From Cyanobacteria bacterium FACHB-DQ100 (GTDB lineage Bacteria > Cyanobacteriota > Cyanobacteriia > Leptolyngbyales > Leptolyngbyaceae): DNA of 64,000 bases. Positions 1 to 7,817 of this stretch are shown piece by piece. The stretch is from NCBI GenBank assembly GCA_014695195.1, contig JACJNW010000037.1, forward strand, positions 146,425 to 210,424. Direction: 5' to 3'. Position 1 is the first letter of the stretch, and every line of letters starts with the position of its first letter. The notes beneath the pieces were generated by a model. It was given only the letters and a program-made list of their open reading frames with translations. It did no database searches and was not told where the DNA came from. A program made the position numbers and the translations under genes.

Positions 1-741
1 ATCCATCATGAACCACATCGCCTCAATACCATGACCCGGATTAATCAAGCGACCTTCAAAAGAATCGATGTGGGAGCCATCTGGAGCAACATTTTCGTAA
101 AGTAAGTTCTGATCCAAAAAATCAGTCATCACTTCTTGAACCGTTGCTTTAAGCACTTGTTCTAGCGTTTCCTGGGGTAGTAACCATTCCATCTCTAGCG
201 TTAAATTTGCAAGGATCATCGGGACGGATAACCCTTTCATCGATCGCGTTCCCGGATACGCTTTGTTATAAACTCCTTTTGGGTTGTTCTGCCGACGCAA
301 GACGTTCTGATATGCCTGCAGTGCAACCTCTCGCGCCCAGTCCTGACCGGATGCTAACGCAAATTGACTAAACGCCATCGCTGCAAAACAGTCAGAGAAG
401 ATATTGTACGGCTGAATCAAGGGTTGACCCGAACGATCGAGCGAAAAATACCAGTTGCCCTCAGCGTCGCGCCCATGTTTTGCTAAAAATTTCGCGCCAT
501 GTTCTGCGATGTCTAACCACTCGGATCGCGGCTCCAATCGGTTGCACAACATCGAAAACATCCAAATCTGGCGGTTTTGCAACCAGATAAATTTATCCGT
601 ATCGTAGACACTCCCGGTGCGATCGAGGCAGGTAAAATAGCCGCCTTGCGGATCGATCGAATGCTTCTGCCAAAATGGAAGTACATCATTGAGGAGCGCA
701 GTTTTGTACAGGTCTGCTAACTGCTGAAAATCGCGCTCCAT
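1..741 (-). CDS. AGE-family (N-acylglucosamine 2-epimerase-like) sugar epimerase/isomerase, 3' end off the window
   Basis: The frame is open from an ATG at 741 to the window edge, giving 247 codons with no stop; the C-terminal part lies outside. Aromatic segments such as [20 protein letters not shown] and, near the edge, [11 protein letters not shown] are typical of the (alpha/alpha)6-barrel AGE superfamily, which epimerises or isomerises sugars such as N-acylglucosamine, mannose or cellobiose. His237 in PGHGIE matches a catalytic His of the family. The gene lies 29 bp downstream of ssb on the same strand, so co-transcription is likely. The exact substrate cannot be assigned from the sequence. 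Confidence 0.85.
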   Translation of the reverse strand, partial: MERDFQQLADLYKTALLNDVLPFWQKHSIDPQGGYFTCLDRTGSVYDTDKFIWLQNRQIWMFSMLCNRLEPRSEWLDIAEHGAKFLAKHGRDAEGNWYFSLDRSGQPLIQPYNIFSDCFAAMAFSQFALASGQDWAREVALQAYQNVLRRQNNPKGVYNKAYPGTRSMKGLSVPMILANLTLEMEWLLPQETLEQVLKATVQEVMTDFLDQNLLYENVAPDGSHIDSFEGRLINPGHGIEAMWFMMD

Positions 742-770
742 ATCACCGCTCCGTAAAATCAGCCTTTATT

Positions 771-1223
771 TTAGAACGGGATGTCGTCTAACTCAGGTTG
801 AGATTCAAGCGCTGGAGCGGTAGGTGCTTTGAGGGTGCGTTTCGGGGTCGTGGCGGCAGGTGACGGAGTGCTGGGAGCGCGAGTCGGGGCTTCAGTCGTG
901 ACGCTACTAGAGATCGATGCGCCGTTTAGAGCGTGAATTCTTTGAATGGTTAATTCTGCTTGCTTCTCTTTGAAGCCTTCAGGGCGATCGACGGTATTCA
1001 TCGTCAAGCGCCCTTCTAGAATCACGCGATCGCCTTGGTGATAGTTTGCTTGAATTTCTTGCGCGAGGTTGCCCCAGCCCACTGCTTTAAGCTGAGTTGC
1101 CGGATCTTCGGGGCGGAGTCCAGCAAACTCCACTCGTAACTCCGCGATCGGGGTTTGGTTGTCGGAGGTGAATCGAAGCTGCGGTTCCTGAATGATGTCC
1201 GCTAACAAAATGATGCTGTTCAT
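771..1223 (-). CDS. ssb: Single-stranded DNA-binding protein
   Basis: The protein is 150 aa, with an N-terminal OB fold at about residues 1-105 (MNSIILLADIIQEPQLRF, then GDRVILEGRL), a Thr/Pro/Ala-rich disordered linker and an acidic DDIPF tip. That tip is the hallmark by which bacterial SSBs recruit replication and repair partners. It coats single-stranded DNA during replication, recombination and repair. An AGGT-like Shine-Dalgarno precedes the ATG. It sits between the GDP-mannose pyrophosphorylase fusion (64 bp upstream) and the AGE-family gene, all on the minus strand. The length suits cyanobacterial Ssb. Confidence 0.95.
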   Translation of the reverse strand: MNSIILLADIIQEPQLRFTSDNQTPIAELRVEFAGLRPEDPATQLKAVGWGNLAQEIQANYHQGDRVILEGRLTMNTVDRPEGFKEKQAELTIQRIHALNGASISSSVTTEAPTRAPSTPSPAATTPKRTLKAPTAPALESQPELDDIPF

Positions 1224-1287
1224 AGACCTGTGAAAAGTGGGTGAACGTTATTCTACTGCCTTGGCTGATTTTGTAAGAAGCGATATT

Positions 1288-3831
1288 TTAGTACACATGC
1301 TCTATTCTAGCTTCTTCGATGCCTTGTTCTTGGTAAACAAACTCTTGCACTTTCAGCCGATATTCGCGCAAAATTTCATCGACCCAGCCGCGATTTGGGC
1401 TATTGGCGTAAACGTGAATTAAGGGTTCCGTGGCATCCGGTAAAATCAGCACCCAGCTATCGCTGCGATCGGGATTAAAAATCTTCACGCCGTCAAACGT
1501 CTCTAACATTTCGGCGGGATGACTTTCGACTAAATGCCGCATCAGCGCTCCCTTAATTGTCCAGGGACAGCGCACCGAATAGGTTTTGTGCGACACACGC
1601 GGACACTCTGCCCGAATTTGTGCCAGAGTGCGGTCTTGCAGCGTCAGCATCTCGATCAGTTTCGCAATGCAGAACATCGCATCGAAGCCAGGATGCAGTT
1701 GCGGAAAGATAAAGCCCATTTCGCCGCTACCCCCTAAAACCGTGTTGCCGTGAGCATGACAGGCTTCCATTAGCGACGTTGGACTCGCTTTGGTGCGTAC
1801 CACTTTGCCATCGTGACGACGAGCAATTTGCTCGATCGCGCTCGACGCATGAACCGGAACCACGATCGTCCCCCGCGGATTTGATGTCAACATCATATCG
1901 ACCATCAGCGCCGTCAGCGTTTCACCCCGAATTGGGCTGCCTGTTTCATCCACAAGAATCAACTGTTCCCCGTTAGCCGAAACTTGCACCCCAAAGGTTG
2001 CTTTTAGCGCTTCGACGACGTGACCGAGCTGATTGAGCAGAGATTCACGATCGTTGACCGAGGGAGCCGTTTGCGTCAGACTGGCATTCAATACGACTGC
2101 ATCACAGCCAAATTTTGCCAATAGCTGTGGCAAGACTGCACCAGAAACCGCATAAGCGTAATCAATCACAACTTTCGAGCTACTGTGCTGCACCGCTTGA
2201 ATGTTCAAATGCCGCTCAAATCCACGGCTGTAGATTTCAGTTGCTTGATTGACGCTCACCACGCCGCCAATTTCTTGAATCGGAGCGCGGCGAAAATCTT
2301 CCTTGAAAAATGCGCCTTCGATCTTTTTCTCGATCGCTTTCGAGACGTTAATTCCAATGCGATCGAAAAACTCAATCAAAATGTGATCGGATTTTTCTGG
2401 ATGAATCCGAATGTGTAAACCGCCTGCGACACCGAGCGTGGGAACGACCGATCGCGACACGGGAATTGCTGTCGCTTCGAGGTTTTGCACATTAATTCCA
2501 ACCGACATCAAGCCTGCAATCATCGATCGTGACACCATGCGAGAAATCGTTCTTTGATCTCGTGAAACCGTCACCTGTGATCCCGGTTTGAGCGTTGAGC
2601 CATAGGCTGCTCCCAGCTTCACGGCAAATTCTGGAATGATATCGACGTTGGCGAGTCCAGAAACACCGCGCTGACCAAATAAATTCCGGTGTGCTGTGTA
2701 GCCCCAAATTAAATTGGTGTTGAGCGTTGCGCCTGCTTCTACATTTTTACTGGGCCAAACGCGCACACTGGGGCCAATCAGCGCTTCTTCTCCGACAGAT
2801 GAAAGTGGCCCTACCACTGCGCCTTCTAGAACGTGCGATCGACGATCGATTCTCGCTCCTCGCGCAATCACACAGGCGCGTAAATGCACTTCATCCCCGA
2901 TCAAGGCACCGTTCCAGATGATCGGGCGCTTCAAATCTGCTTCTGCCCCGATCGTCACGTTATCTCCAATTGCGGTTCCGGCTTCGATCGTCACCCGCGC
3001 TCCAATCCGGCAGTTATTGCCAATAATTGCCGGTGTTTCAATTCGCGCTGAAGGATCGATATAGGTGTTGTCTCCCACCCATAATCCGGGCGATCGCTCG
3101 ACGTAATCGAACTCTAATTTCACCTTGCGCGATAGTCCTGCATACTGCGCTTCCCGATACGCATCTAAATGCCCGACATCGCACCAATAGCCTTCTGCAA
3201 TGTAGCCATACATCGGCTCACCTTTATCCAGCAGAAGCGGGAACAGATCTTTTGAAAAGTCTGCCTCTTCGTTGTCCGGCAAATACTTCAGCACATCCGG
3301 CTCAAGAATATAAATTCCGGTATTCACCGTATCCGAGAAAATCTCACTGCTCGAAGGTTTTTCTAAGAAGCGACGAATGCGGTAATCTTCATCTGTGATT
3401 ACCACACCGAACTCGATCGGATTCTGTACTCGCGTCAACACTAAGGTTGCTTTCGATCCCTTGCGGTAGTGGAACTCGATCGCAGCACTCAGGTCAAAAT
3501 CGGTAACACTATCGCCGCTGATCACCAAAAACGTATCCTCGAGCAATTCCGCAATATTTTTAACGCAACCAGCGGTTCCTAAAGGCTGATCTTCCTCAAC
3601 CGCATAAGTCATTTGCACCCCGAACTCACTGCCATCCTGAAAGTAATCACGCATCACATCCGGGAGATAGTGCAGCGTTGCGATCACTTCCCGAATGTGG
3701 TGGCGTTGCAGCAGGTTGATAATATGTTGCGCGATCGGACGGTTGAGAATCGGAACCATCGGTTTTGGCAGGTCACAGGTGAGCGGTCTCAGTCGAGTTC
3801 CCGATCCACCTGCCATTAACACTGCTCTCAT
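1288..3831 (-). CDS. Mannose-1-phosphate guanylyltransferase fused to a degenerate phosphomannomutase-like domain
   Basis: The protein is 847 aa. I chose the ATG at 3831 because AAGGAG lies just upstream and the protein then begins MRAVLMAGGSGTRLRPLT, the nucleotidyltransferase signature. Residues 1 to about 235 form the sugar-nucleotide transferase domain, about 245-375 are left-handed beta-helix hexapeptides, and about 380-840 resemble alpha-D-phosphohexomutases. The role is probably GDP-mannose supply for polysaccharides and glycolipids. In the mutase-like part the phosphoserine loop (TASHNP in active enzymes) reads HIRIHPEKSD near residue 473, and the DGDxDR metal loop is not recognisable near residue 620. 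That half is therefore probably non-catalytic or regulatory. It is the first gene of a minus-strand run with ssb. Confidence 0.88.
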   Translation of the reverse strand: MRAVLMAGGSGTRLRPLTCDLPKPMVPILNRPIAQHIINLLQRHHIREVIATLHYLPDVMRDYFQDGSEFGVQMTYAVEEDQPLGTAGCVKNIAELLEDTFLVISGDSVTDFDLSAAIEFHYRKGSKATLVLTRVQNPIEFGVVITDEDYRIRRFLEKPSSSEIFSDTVNTGIYILEPDVLKYLPDNEEADFSKDLFPLLLDKGEPMYGYIAEGYWCDVGHLDAYREAQYAGLSRKVKLEFDYVERSPGLWVGDNTYIDPSARIETPAIIGNNCRIGARVTIEAGTAIGDNVTIGAEADLKRPIIWNGALIGDEVHLRACVIARGARIDRRSHVLEGAVVGPLSSVGEEALIGPSVRVWPSKNVEAGATLNTNLIWGYTAHRNLFGQRGVSGLANVDIIPEFAVKLGAAYGSTLKPGSQVTVSRDQRTISRMVSRSMIAGLMSVGINVQNLEATAIPVSRSVVPTLGVAGGLHIRIHPEKSDHILIEFFDRIGINVSKAIEKKIEGAFFKEDFRRAPIQEIGGVVSVNQATEIYSRGFERHLNIQAVQHSSSKVVIDYAYAVSGAVLPQLLAKFGCDAVVLNASLTQTAPSVNDRESLLNQLGHVVEALKATFGVQVSANGEQLILVDETGSPIRGETLTALMVDMMLTSNPRGTIVVPVHASSAIEQIARRHDGKVVRTKASPTSLMEACHAHGNTVLGGSGEMGFIFPQLHPGFDAMFCIAKLIEMLTLQDRTLAQIRAECPRVSHKTYSVRCPWTIKGALMRHLVESHPAEMLETFDGVKIFNPDRSDSWVLILPDATEPLIHVYANSPNRGWVDEILREYRLKVQEFVYQEQGIEEARIEHVY

Positions 3832-3999
3832 ACAGTCTCCTTCATACTTTCTCGATTTGTGCGATCGCTCTTTATTCAATTTGACAGCGCTAGCTTTTTT
3901 CGGACAGGAATCTCACAATTATTAGCAAATGTGAAGTCCCCCCGACTCTGCATTTCGATTGTTAGAATCTGAAAAGAAAATGAAAACGAGGACTTTGGC

Positions 4000-4176
4000 A
4001 TGAAGCTCTTACTATTGTTGGCGTTGGCGGTGTATGTCGTGGGGGCTTATCGCTTTTGGAAAGGCTTCCGACGGACAAACTTTAGTCAAGGTAGAGTGTA
4101 TTTAGCGCTACTGTGGCCCGCTATGATGTTTAATCGTTCTTACCGTCAAAACTTTACTCGCGCACTCAAAGGCTAA
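4000..4176 (+). CDS. Small conserved-looking membrane-associated protein (58 aa)
   Basis: The ORF has an ATG start and a GAGGAC-type ribosome site upstream. Residues 2-16 are strongly hydrophobic (KLLLLLALAVYVVGAY), followed by the basic segment RFWKGFRRTNF and a second short hydrophobic stretch (VYLALLWPAMMF) before a basic tail. This looks like a tiny membrane protein with one or two helices. It ends 4 bp before the methyltransferase start, so the two are probably co-transcribed. I believe similar short proteins occur in other cyanobacteria, but I cannot name a family. The function is unknown. Confidence 0.7.
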   Translation: MKLLLLLALAVYVVGAYRFWKGFRRTNFSQGRVYLALLWPAMMFNRSYRQNFTRALKG

Positions 4177-4180
4177 ATCA

Positions 4181-4858
4181 TTGGCTGTACAAGACTGGGA
4201 TTCACATATTGCTGCGATCGCCGATCGCTTTAACCGAGAATATCGCGGTGAGGCGATCGCGCTGCCTGAAGAAGTTGAGGCAATGCCGATTTTTCGGGAG
4301 CGCGTATCAGGACAGCTTCAAGCAAAGATTACCTCTCCGTTTTGGCAATTGGCGCAACCGCAGAAGAATCAACGCTGCTTGGATATTGGCTGCGGCGTTG
4401 GTTTTTTGATTTATGGCTGGCGGGATTGGAATGCTTACTATTCTGGTCAAGATGTCAGTAAGGTGGCGTGTGATGCGATCAATGCTCGCGCTCCGCAACT
4501 CAATTCTAAGCTGTTTCGCGGGGTTAAGCTCGAAGCGGCGCATCAGTTGCAGTATGAGGCGAACCAGTTTGATTATGTGGTTTCGACGGGCGTGAGTTGT
4601 TATTCGTCGATCGATTACTGGTCGCTAGTTATGTCCGAAGTGAAGCGGGTGCTTAAACCCGGTGGAGTGTTTGTGTTTGATGTGCTTGATCCGAATGCAC
4701 CACTGGCGGAGAGTTGGGCAATTTTGGAAACGTATTTAGGCACAGAAGTCTTTCTTGAGTCGTTAGAAGATTGGAAGAAATTGATTCAGTCTGAGGGCGG
4801 TAAAATTGTGAAAACGCTGCCTGGAGAGTTATTTCAGTTGTACAAGGTAACGTTTTAG
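4181..4858 (+). CDS. Class I SAM-dependent methyltransferase
   Basis: The protein is 225 aa. Motif I (LDIGCGVGFL) lies near residue 68, and an acidic residue follows beta-2 (YSGQDVSK). The post-II region reads FDYVVSTGVSCY and motif III is RVLKPGGVFVFDVLDP, a standard Rossmann-type SAM methyltransferase core. The TTG at 4181 is the first possible start and lies 4 bp after the preceding small gene; no better ATG exists upstream. The substrate cannot be deduced. The N-terminal about 60 residues (IADRFNREYRGEAI) are not a domain I recognise. Confidence 0.82.
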   Translation: MAVQDWDSHIAAIADRFNREYRGEAIALPEEVEAMPIFRERVSGQLQAKITSPFWQLAQPQKNQRCLDIGCGVGFLIYGWRDWNAYYSGQDVSKVACDAINARAPQLNSKLFRGVKLEAAHQLQYEANQFDYVVSTGVSCYSSIDYWSLVMSEVKRVLKPGGVFVFDVLDPNAPLAESWAILETYLGTEVFLESLEDWKKLIQSEGGKIVKTLPGELFQLYKVTF

Positions 4859-4890
4859 GATGGTACAACGCTGCGTTATTAGTGGCTTGT

Positions 4891-4923
4891 GCCCCCTAAA
4901 TCCCCCACGAGTGGGGGACTTTG
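4891..4923. repeat. Dispersed G/C-run palindrome, single copy
   Basis: The unit reads GCCCCCTAAATCCCCCA, a 5-base spacer, then TGGGGGACTTT. The same unit recurs at 6943-7046 (two inverted copies), 7751-7780 and 14459-14545 (two inverted copies). The CCCCCA/TGGGGG arms form a short stem. Here it sits between the convergent methyltransferase and Rieske oxygenase genes, where it could also act in transcript termination or stability. Confidence 0.8.
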
Positions 4924-4975
4924 AGTATAGAAGAACTGTGAACATAGAAGAACTGCTTGAGCTTGGGGAGTTACT

Positions 4976-6379
4976 CTACTTGCGCGGCTTCTCGGGTCGG
5001 TTTCTCGCTGGAATGCGATCCCCTCGATAAAACTTGCGCTCTAAATTGTGTAACACAAGCCAAGTTGAACCTGCAATCAGGGGCACGATCGCAGCCAATC
5101 CCGCAATTAGCAGCGATGACGGCTGAAAGAGAATGGACACTAAAGGCAACACTGCCCAACATAAGCCCCCTAGAACAGCGATCGCGAACTTCAACTGCTG
5201 AATTCGCGCCAATGCAGTACGGCAGCTTGAACAATGAACGGTGTGAGAGTGATAGCGATCGAGTAATTGTTCGATCGGCTGCAAAGGAGGTAACGATTGA
5301 TGCGGAAAGGGATCAGCTTCAAACTGATTCACCCAATTTCGTAAGCTTGACACAAATGCATCGGCACGAGTCGGTAAGTAACAAGCTTTTGCATAGTTCT
5401 CACTGCCACCTTTTTCGACTAAATAGCGCTCTTGATAGTGCAAAAAGATTTGATCATCTTCTAACACCGTGTTGTTGCCTAAATGCGAATACCAGCGCGG
5501 TGTGAGCTTGATAAAAAATTCAGGAAGCTTAGAGGCAAACTTAAACGGGAATCGAGCAAAGACGCGGCATTCCCCTTTTCGCATCGGTGTTGCATAAACA
5601 ACTGTAAGCGTCCGCCCGAATTGTTTCGAGGTTAGATCGTGATACATCAATGCCGGAGCAATGAACTTTGTATGCTGCGATCCCAGTGTTCCTTTGCGTG
5701 GGCCTTCTTGCCAAAAGCCTACAAAACCTTGTTTACCAGATTCTAAAACTTCTAGCTCAACGGTGGAAGCATTCGATCGATTCCCCACGGATTTATGATG
5801 CGTAAACGAAATGTGGCTAACATCAAGAACATTTTCCAGCAGCGTTAAGGCATCGTAAGGTAAATCGCGAAACGTGTTCAAACACACCCATTCATCGGGC
5901 GATTCTTCCATTGCTTCTATGATCGGAATGTTGACTTGCTCTGGATTGTTTTTGCCGGGATAGATGAACAATAGTCCTTGCCGTTCTGCGGTGGCATAGG
6001 AAGCAACACACGCCCGCTTAGATTCATCTGCAGAAACATTGTCAGACTGTTGGGGAATACGATCGCAGCTTCCATCTCCTTTAAATGCCCACCCATGATA
6101 GGGACATTCAAGCAGTCCATCTTCTGCAATTCTGCCTTCTGAAAGGGGAGCTAATCGATGCGGACATTGATCCTCGAATGCTCTCCAAGTCTCAGACTGA
6201 ACATCCCACCAAATGACTAAATCCTGTCCCAACAGGGTAAATTTAGTTGGCTCTGTTTTGCTTAAATCTCGAACATAATGAACCGGATACCAAGCTTCCT
6301 TCCAATCAAACCGAGTCGGATCGGTTCCGCCTGCGGGAATCTCAGTCGCTTGGGTTGCGGGGGGTCGGTCGATCAGCAT
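4976..6379 (-). CDS. PaO/Tic55/PTC52-type Rieske non-haem iron oxygenase
   Basis: The protein is 467 aa. The Rieske [2Fe-2S] ligands are C72-x-H74 (CPHRLAPLSEGR) and C92-x2-H95 (CPYHGWAF). The mononuclear iron site is N183-x2-D186-x2-H189-x4-H194 (ENVLDVSHISFTHH). The C-terminus carries a CxxC (HCSSC) and two hydrophobic segments, as in the chloroplast family of pheophorbide a oxygenase, Tic55 and PTC52. The expected role is oxygenation of a tetrapyrrole or related ring at the membrane, with electrons from ferredoxin. Which tetrapyrrole is unknown. The family call is firm and the substrate is inference. Confidence 0.88.
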   Translation of the reverse strand: MLIDRPPATQATEIPAGGTDPTRFDWKEAWYPVHYVRDLSKTEPTKFTLLGQDLVIWWDVQSETWRAFEDQCPHRLAPLSEGRIAEDGLLECPYHGWAFKGDGSCDRIPQQSDNVSADESKRACVASYATAERQGLLFIYPGKNNPEQVNIPIIEAMEESPDEWVCLNTFRDLPYDALTLLENVLDVSHISFTHHKSVGNRSNASTVELEVLESGKQGFVGFWQEGPRKGTLGSQHTKFIAPALMYHDLTSKQFGRTLTVVYATPMRKGECRVFARFPFKFASKLPEFFIKLTPRWYSHLGNNTVLEDDQIFLHYQERYLVEKGGSENYAKACYLPTRADAFVSSLRNWVNQFEADPFPHQSLPPLQPIEQLLDRYHSHTVHCSSCRTALARIQQLKFAIAVLGGLCWAVLPLVSILFQPSSLLIAGLAAIVPLIAGSTWLVLHNLERKFYRGDRIPARNRPEKPRK

Positions 6380-6488
6380 GAGTCAGCCCTTTGAAGAAAT
6401 TTCTTTACACTTCTTCATTATAAAGAGCTGAGTTTAAGACAGGTGAAACCATAGTTAGCGATGGCTTGAAGGGTTCTACATCTGACCC

Positions 6489-6809
6489 TCAAGCGATATA
6501 GGAACTGAACGCGATTAAGCCGACTAAGGTGAACAAACCGAGTCCTCGACGGAAGTAGTTCACGCCCTGAAACAGTTCTAACCAAGCCCAGGTAAACGCA
6601 GCTCCAAACCCGATTAAACCGATTCCAGCTTGGAGTCTGCTTGCAGGAAGGACAAGATGCAATAGGATAGCTGTCGTGGCAACGATAACGGGTAAATTTG
6701 GCATCTGAGCAATTACAATATTGCCCTCGTGGTCGCGAAACGTGCGATCAAACAACGTGCTTCTTTGCGCTTCAACTTTCTCTGAATTGGTTTTTAATTG
6801 CGATGTCAT
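6489..6809 (-). CDS. Small cyanobacterial-type membrane protein, function unknown
   Basis: The frame is open back to 6872, but the internal ATG at 6809 gives the more natural product of 106 aa. It begins MTSQLKTNSEKVEAQ, with a soluble segment FDRTFRDHEGNIVIAQMPN and then three hydrophobic stretches (NLPVIVATTAILLHLVL, GIGLIGFGAAFTWAWL, GLFTLVGLIAFSSY). No Shine-Dalgarno is evident at either start. The gene is co-directional with the Rieske oxygenase, about 110 bp upstream of it. I do not recognise a named family. Confidence 0.72.
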   Translation of the reverse strand: MTSQLKTNSEKVEAQRSTLFDRTFRDHEGNIVIAQMPNLPVIVATTAILLHLVLPASRLQAGIGLIGFGAAFTWAWLELFQGVNYFRRGLGLFTLVGLIAFSSYIA

Positions 6810-6942
6810 ATATTCTGTCTGCCAGCTACTTGATCCAAAGCTTAGCTCTGTCGCATTCGCTCGATGCCCCACTAAAGTTGGAGATTTTCAGTGTTAACGT
6901 GAGTTCGACAGAAGTTTTTAGCTACGTTTGAACCTGCGGGTA

Positions 6943-7046
6943 GCCCCCTAAATCCCCCACAGGTGGGGGACTTTGAAGGGTTAGGAATCGATTCAATTGG
7001 GGAATTGCGGTTCTCTAAGTCCCCCATTCTGGGGGATTTAGGGGGC
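6943..7046. repeat. Composite MITE-like element: two inverted copies of the C-run palindrome
   Basis: Left end 6943-6974 (GCCCCCTAAATCCCCCAC...GGGGGACTTT) and right end 7017-7046 (AAGTCCCCCA...GGGGGATTTAGGGGGC) are inverted copies around a core of about 42 bp. The outer flanks GTTTGA (6926 region) and TCAAAC (7057 region) also pair. No open reading frame lies between the ends, so any mobility would have to be provided in trans. Confidence 0.75.
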
Positions 7047-7140
7047 AAGAAGCCGCTCAAACCGAAGCGAAAAATCTCGTCGAACTGACGTCAGGTTAGG
7101 GTTAAGGTAGACCAGCATCGAGTGTGACGGCAAATTTGAT

Positions 7141-7389
7141 TCAAGCCTTACGAGTGCGGAGGAGTTGCACGAAGGTATCGCTGACGGTGTGGTCTTTAGT
7201 ATCGGCGGCATATTAGATTAAGGTTTCGCGCAAGGCTTGGGCGGCATCGATCGATAAGAGAGTCGCGAGGAGAAAGTAAACGCCGCGAAACCGAGGATCA
7301 CCGAGAAAGGTTCGCACGATGAAAAATGCGGCGATTTTGTCGTGTTGGAAATGCCATTCTTTCTGAATTTCGCCTTCAAACAGCAACGA
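7141..7389 (-). pseudogene. Decayed reading frame with an in-frame stop, unknown family
   Basis: On the minus strand one frame reads as a protein-like sequence: LLFEGEIQKEWHFQHDKIAA, then FFIVRTFLGDPRFRGVYFLL and SIDAAQALRETLI. A TAA follows at 7213-7215, after which the frame resumes as YAADTKDHTVSDTFVQLLRTRKA and stops at 7141. The continuity across the stop, with hydrophobic periodicity on both sides, suggests a nonsense mutation in a former gene. A stop codon at 7390-7392 and the 21-bp tandem array lie immediately upstream, so the 5' end is lost. I do not recognise the family. Confidence 0.5.
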
Positions 7390-7397
7390 TCATGATT

Positions 7398-7629
7398 GAA
7401 ACGAGAAACTTGGTGTTTGAAGAGCGGTCGTTTGAGTTTGGAAGACGATTGTTCCGTTTTAGAAGACGATCGTTCCGTTTTAGAAGACGATCGTTTCGCT
7501 TTAGAAGACGATCGTTTCGCTTTAGAAGACGATTGTTTGCGTTCAGAGGACGATCGTTTGCCCTTGAAACGCGAATCTTGGAGTTTGGAAGACGATCGTT
7601 TCGCTTCAGAGCACGATCGTTGGTGTTGC
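7398..7629. repeat. 21-bp tandem repeat array (about 11 units)
   Basis: Unit starts fall at 7441, 7462, 7483, 7504, 7525, 7546, about 7567, 7588 and 7609, exactly 21 bp apart, with more diverged units upstream from about 7398. The consensus is close to GAAGACGATCGTTTCGCTTT. Because 21 is a multiple of three, every frame stays open and produces spurious ORFs on both strands (repeats such as LEDDRFA or KRNDRLL). Most units contain a CGATCG core. No start signals or conserved domain support translation. Confidence 0.9.
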
Positions 7630-7645
7630 ATCTCTCGATCAACGA

Positions 7646-7710
7646 ACTCTTATGCAATTTTGGTAAAACGAAGGTGCGGTAGCTTCGCTTCACCAAAATT
7701 GCGTAAGAGT
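7646..7710. repeat. Long inverted repeat (28-bp arms, 9-bp loop)
   Basis: Arm 7646-7673 (ACTCTTATGCAATTTTGGTA...) pairs with 7683-7710 (...CACCAAAATTGCGTAAGAGT) with only a few mismatches around a 9-bp loop. As RNA it would form a hairpin on either strand. It lies between the 21-bp array and the C-run palindrome, close to the 3' end of dapL. It may be a miniature mobile-element remnant or a bidirectional transcript-end structure. Confidence 0.75.
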
Positions 7711-7750
7711 CGCAAAGAGTCCACTCATTGCAGACCTTTTAATCTTCTCA

Positions 7751-7803
7751 AAGTCCCCCAGAATGGGGGATTTAGGGGGCACAAGCCGCTCAAACCGAAG
7801 CCA
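7751..7803. repeat. C-run palindrome plus conserved flank (second copy of 7017-7070)
   Basis: The sequence AAGTCCCCCA-GAA-TGGGGGATTTAGGGGGC is followed by AAGCCGCTCAAACCGAAGC. The same palindrome and the same right flank occur at 7017-7068, so the repeated unit is longer than the palindrome. It ends about 15 bp before the dapL stop codon and is oriented as if copied together with flanking DNA. Confidence 0.8.
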
Positions 7804-7817
7804 AGATTCGCATCTAC

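Noticed and set aside
3832..3879. Upstream start of the mannose-1-phosphate guanylyltransferase
   Set aside because: The AAGGAG ribosome site and the canonical MRAVLMAGG start favour 3831.
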